Below, one piece after another: positions 60,943-64,000 of a stretch of 64,000 nt of DNA (within the stretch, counting starts at the first letter, position 1; each line of letters begins with the position of its first letter). The notes below the pieces were generated by a model, which saw nothing but the letters and a program-made list of their open reading frames with translations, did not search any database and was not told the origin of the DNA. A program made the translations under genes and the position numbers. Source of the stretch: Lentzea cavernae (GTDB taxonomy: Bacteria; Actinomycetota; Actinomycetes; Mycobacteriales; Pseudonocardiaceae); the NCBI RefSeq assembly GCF_014653695.1, contig NZ_BNAR01000007.1, positions 248,001-312,000 of the forward strand. Direction: 5' to 3'.

Positions 60943-63171
60943 TCAAGCGTTCAGCGCGGCGATCAGGTCGTCGCCCGGCAACTCCACGCCCAGCTGGCCA
61001 CCGGGGTTGATGACGAGCACGGCGCCTGCCAGTGCCGGGGCCAGTTCGCGGCCCGTCGTCTCCATCGGGGAGGCGGCCTCGGGCGGCAGGTGGCCGGGTG
61101 CCGACCAGGCCGCCACGAAGCGTTGGCCGTCCTGGGTGACGCCCATGCGCAGGTTGCCCTGGCCGTCGGTCTCGAGGATCAGGTGGGCGTCCAGCGTCGC
61201 CTTCAGCAGGCTGTGCTGCGGTGCCCAGCCGGCCGCCGCGTACCCCAGCGACACGTCGAGGTTCGCCAGGGGTTCGGGGAAGCCTCGCCGTTGCGGGCCG
61301 GGGCGGTAGTTCGGGTTGAGGTAGGTCTCGCCGGTGAACTCGCCGTCCGGGCCCACGCCGTACGCGCCGAAGAGCGTGGCGTCCGGGACGCCCTCGATGA
61401 AGTTCGGGTTCACCTCGGGGTCGGCGCACCACAGCCAGCTGTCGGGGACCTGGAGGCGGGCCTGTTCGCGCATCGAGTCCGTGATCGGGGGGAGGCCGGG
61501 GTGCAGTGTGAAGTCGTCGATGTAGCCCGGGAACTCGGTGAACCGGTTCGGCAGGACGTAGGCGCGGACGCCTTCCGCGGTGACGGCGGTGATCAGCGTC
61601 CACGGGCCTTTGAGGCGGTAGAGGTGGTGCTCGCGGTCCGAGTCGATCGGGCTCTCGTAGGCGAGGTTGCCGTCGGGATCGCCGTAGCGGTGCACGAACA
61701 GGTCCTCGACCTGGGTCAGCCGCACGCCGGTCATCGTGTCGAGCTGCGGGTCCTGCTCGGAGATCACCTGGTACGGCGACTGCCAGGCCGGCAGTTCCTC
61801 GTCGATCTCGAACCGCAGCGCGTCCTGGTTCTCGATGAGCTGGCCGATCAGGTAGGTGACCGCGTTGCGGACGTCCGCGAACCTCTCGAGCTTCGCCTTC
61901 TGCTCGCCCTCGGCCCAGTAGACCTCGTACCAGTCGCCGTCGCGGACCAGGCACCACGCCTGGTCGCGGTGGCCTTCCAGGCTGTAGAAGCGCGGGCTGG
62001 TCTGGACACGGGTGATCACCAGGCGCAGCGGTGCCAGCGCCCTGTCGAACGCCGCCTCGATCTGGTTCTCGTTGAACGGCCTGCCCATCGCGAGCGCGGC
62101 CGCGCGGGCCTTCGCGTTCTCCGTGACGACCGGGCACTCGTAGCGGTGCTGCCGGATGTGGTCGACCAGCGCCATCGACGGCGGGATGTCGTGCTCGCGC
62201 AGGTAGTGCGCGACGCCTTCCGGCCACACCCAGCGCCCGTCGGTCCGGAAGGCGAGCGGCACGACCCGCTCGGCGCCGCTGAAGAGGTCGTTCGCCGAGC
62301 CGCGCGACGACAGGACGACCGGGGCGCTCTCCAGGTACTGCAGCAGCAGGTACTTCTCCCTGGCGCCGACCATCGGCCGGTACCAGACGCCTCTGCCGTC
62401 CTCGACCACGTCGAAGGCGCGCACCAGTTCGAGCGGGACCGCGACCTCCGGCTCCCGTGGCAGGAACGCGTGGGCGCGGCCTGACTGCTGGGCCTTGCCC
62501 GCCGCGTGCCACATCCAGTCGGGCACCGCTTCCGGTCGCCTGGGCATCAGCCGCAGTTCGTCCGAGGCGTTGTCGAGAGCGCTGCCGTAATGCACCGGAA
62601 CCAGCCACTCCGGCTGACCTTCGATCACGAACCGGCGGGTCGTCTCGCCACCGGGGACGAAGGTGAAGCTCGCTGTGAACCACGTGCCGAGGCTGTTGCG
62701 GAAGTCGCGCAGCCGCTGCCGGTGCAGCCACTGGCTGACCATCACCGGCGGCGCCCACGAATGGCTGGTGCCGTCCACGACGACCGTCGCGACGATCTCC
62801 ATGTGGCCTCCGAGCGCGCGGCACTGGAGGTCGATCTGCTGCCAGCCTTCCGGTGCCAGCGCGACGACGGCTTCCTCGACCCGGCCCGCGATCGAGGTGT
62901 TGGTGCGCGGCATCGTGTCGCCGGGAGGCAGCGACGGGTACTGCGGCCAGCCGCCGCGCATCGACGGCAGTGTGCGGAGGAGGACCAGCCGATCGGTGCT
63001 CACGTGGCCCTGCAACGGATCCAGGTCCGTCGGCACCGCACCTTCCTCGGTGACTCGCCAGACCTCGGCACCAAGCACCGTCTCGAACTGCCCGGTCGTC
63101 GCGTTCGTGCCGGGTTCGAGCCGGAACGCCGTGTTCCCGTCGATCGCGATGTCGAACTGCACGTGCTTCAC
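60943..63171 (-). CDS. Large polymorphic-toxin-associated protein (SseB-like C-terminus), unknown
   Basis: A 742-residue soluble protein without signal or membrane helix. It appears to be made of several modules: an N-terminal beta domain (about 1-75), a module with VALAPEGWQQIDLQCRALGG, one with RTDGRWVWPEGVAHYLREHD, one with GDWYEVYWAEGEQKAKLERF, a TNT-locus-like region (FGAYGVGPDGEFTGETYLNP, NYRPGPQRRGFPEP), and an SseB-like end (ETDGQGNLRMGVTQDGQRFV). Such proteins accompany TNT- and deaminase-type toxins in actinobacteria and may act as immunity hubs. It follows the SUKH-like gene by 25 bp. Confidence 0.55.
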   Translation of the reverse strand: MKHVQFDIAIDGNTAFRLEPGTNATTGQFETVLGAEVWRVTEEGAVPTDLDPLQGHVSTDRLVLLRTLPSMRGGWPQYPSLPPGDTMPRTNTSIAGRVEEAVVALAPEGWQQIDLQCRALGGHMEIVATVVVDGTSHSWAPPVMVSQWLHRQRLRDFRNSLGTWFTASFTFVPGGETTRRFVIEGQPEWLVPVHYGSALDNASDELRLMPRRPEAVPDWMWHAAGKAQQSGRAHAFLPREPEVAVPLELVRAFDVVEDGRGVWYRPMVGAREKYLLLQYLESAPVVLSSRGSANDLFSGAERVVPLAFRTDGRWVWPEGVAHYLREHDIPPSMALVDHIRQHRYECPVVTENAKARAAALAMGRPFNENQIEAAFDRALAPLRLVITRVQTSPRFYSLEGHRDQAWCLVRDGDWYEVYWAEGEQKAKLERFADVRNAVTYLIGQLIENQDALRFEIDEELPAWQSPYQVISEQDPQLDTMTGVRLTQVEDLFVHRYGDPDGNLAYESPIDSDREHHLYRLKGPWTLITAVTAEGVRAYVLPNRFTEFPGYIDDFTLHPGLPPITDSMREQARLQVPDSWLWCADPEVNPNFIEGVPDATLFGAYGVGPDGEFTGETYLNPNYRPGPQRRGFPEPLANLDVSLGYAAAGWAPQHSLLKATLDAHLILETDGQGNLRMGVTQDGQRFVAAWSAPGHLPPEAASPMETTGRELAPALAGAVLVINPGGQLGVELPGDDLIAALNA

Positions 63172-63196
63172 TCCTTGCCGTACAAAGGAAAGACGG

Positions 63197-63754
63197 TCAC
63201 GACTGGCGCGTTTCGATGAACTCGGCCCACTTCGGCGGCTGTTTGCCCATTTCCTCCATCATCTCCAACATGTCCCGGAGGTCGGCGACGTTCGGCGCGG
63301 TGCCCGCGAACCAGTCGCTGACGCTGGCCCACGCCCTGCGCGCGCCCTCTCCCTCGACGACGTCCCAGACGGGCGGGTCGTCCTGGTCCAGGTCGGCGCC
63401 GTCGACGACGTGGTAGGCGTAGCCCTGGTGCGCCGTGAGGGCCAGCAGGCCGCGCGGGTCGGTCAGCTCGTGGTCGAGGCCGCCCAACGTGGCGACGACG
63501 TGCCGCTTGCGTTCCGCGGTCATCGCATCGACACCGAACGCGGTTCCGGCGAGCCACAGTCCTGATCGGACACCCATGATGCGCAACACCTCGCGCACCG
63601 CCTCGGGAACCTGTTCCACGCCTTGGTCTGCGGCCATCTGGTCGATCTGGTCGTCGGACGCGCCGACCACGGATCCGCGCCGCAGACCGCTCGCGCACAC
63701 GCGGTCGAAGATCGCGTCGATGCGCTCGCCCGGGTTGTCAGTCGGATGGTTCAC
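63197..63754 (-). CDS. SUKH (SMI1/KNR4)-like immunity protein
   Basis: A 185-residue soluble protein. Residues about 25-140 resemble the SUKH fold: ASDDQIDQMAADQGVEQVPE and AVREVLRIMGVRSGLWLAGT, then ERKRHVVATLGGL and an acidic beta-rich stretch (YAYHVVDGADLDQDDPPVWD). The end is helical (DLRDMLEMMEEMGKQPPK). SUKH proteins neutralise partner toxins. The GTG at 63754 overlaps the toxin stop (GTGA), fixing the start and the pairing. Confidence 0.75.
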   Translation of the reverse strand: MNHPTDNPGERIDAIFDRVCASGLRRGSVVGASDDQIDQMAADQGVEQVPEAVREVLRIMGVRSGLWLAGTAFGVDAMTAERKRHVVATLGGLDHELTDPRGLLALTAHQGYAYHVVDGADLDQDDPPVWDVVEGEGARRAWASVSDWFAGTAPNVADLRDMLEMMEEMGKQPPKWAEFIETRQS

Positions 63755-64000
63755 AGCGGGTAAAGCCTTTCTCCTGCTCGGTTGACGACTTCCAGGCGCA
63801 TGTTCGGGAAGACGCGCTCGTAGGTGAGCATGATCTTCTGGCACGACAGGCAGATCTGGAACTCGGCCGGGGTTCCGTCGCGCTTGGCCGACGGCAGGTC
63901 GACCACCATGCGGAGATCACCTGAGATGTCCGCGGCGGAGAACGGCGTGTGGGTCGTGCCGTTCGCCTCCGCCCTCGCCGCCGCGCGCTTGTTCAGCTCG
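63751..64000 (-). CDS. C-terminal end of a deaminase-like polymorphic toxin (partial)
   Basis: Only the last 82 residues are in the window; the gene runs off the right edge. They begin ELNKRAAARAEANGTTHTPF and include AEFQICLSCQKIMLTYERVF then PNMRLEVVN, ending RLYPL. The C-x2-C followed by a helix and an IxV-type strand is how many deaminase-fold toxins finish, where the Cys pair binds zinc. The His-Ala-Glu motif that would confirm it should be just upstream, outside the window. The coupled immunity gene strengthens the toxin reading. An HNH-type or other zinc domain is the main alternative. Confidence 0.6.
   Translation of the reverse strand, partial: ELNKRAAARAEANGTTHTPFSAADISGDLRMVVDLPSAKRDGTPAEFQICLSCQKIMLTYERVFPNMRLEVVNRAGERLYPL

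Noticed and set aside
60152..62824. 890-codon open frame on the minus strand
   Set aside because: Wrong frame across the response regulator and the 742-residue protein; Arg/Pro/Gly-rich.

Overview
The window is high-GC actinobacterial chromosome. The gene order argS-lysA-hom-thrC-thrB-rho-rpmE-prfA-prmC-sua5-wecA-atpI-atpBEFHA on the minus strand, a Rho with a long Arg/Gly/Asp-rich N-terminal insert, GTG starts, 4-bp start/stop overlaps, and DUF3558, EspG and EspC-like type VII secretion accessory genes all point to the Pseudonocardiaceae (Lentzea/Saccharothrix/Amycolatopsis-like). The genus is inferred from gene content only.

Layout. 1-4.4 kb: ATP synthase genes (atpA cut by the window edge). 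4.5-7.6 kb: a SARP/BTAD-type regulator, a small secreted protein, wecA and sua5. 7.9-18.5 kb (plus strand): accessory DNA set between sua5 and prmC. It holds an orphan type VII (ESX) secretion substrate/chaperone operon, a partly deleted tandem copy of it, and a two-gene membrane cassette whose products share a GPVI-type motif. 18.5-32.7 kb (minus): prmC, lpdA, a BAAT-family acyl hydrolase, prfA, rpmE, rho, then the threonine/lysine operon thrB-thrC-hom-lysA-argS. 32.9-43.8 kb: DUF3105 and DUF305 membrane-anchored proteins, a palindromic element, an acyl-CoA dehydrogenase, a ROK regulator divergent from a very large secreted GH92 mannosidase, and a CDF metal exporter.

44-64 kb is a conflict/defence-rich region that begins at a tRNA-Arg(CCG) gene. 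It contains a PIN-like protein, a Vsr endonuclease and a cytosine-C5 methylase on one strand. Divergent from these are a MORC/MutL-like GHKL ATPase, an SF2 helicase with an Mrr-like nuclease domain, and an unknown partner. This matches the described class of restriction systems built round GHKL ATPases. A ribbon-helix-helix plus RAMA-domain protein follows, then decayed remnants of type VII effector genes. Further right come a class III nucleotidyl cyclase with two cold-shock-like domains coupled to a two-TM protein (a Pycsar-like arrangement), a response regulator/histidine kinase pair of unusual architecture, and the end of a polymorphic-toxin locus (deaminase-like toxin tail, SUKH-type immunity protein, large associated protein).

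The strongest discovery candidates are the cyclase-CSD-CSD/membrane-effector pair (56135-57828), the R-M/MORC island with its unnamed third plus-strand gene and RAMA protein (44320-53983), the two-gene cassette sharing a repeat motif (16475-18522), and the in-frame chimeric mini-gene made by a deletion between two type VII genes (13793-13990).
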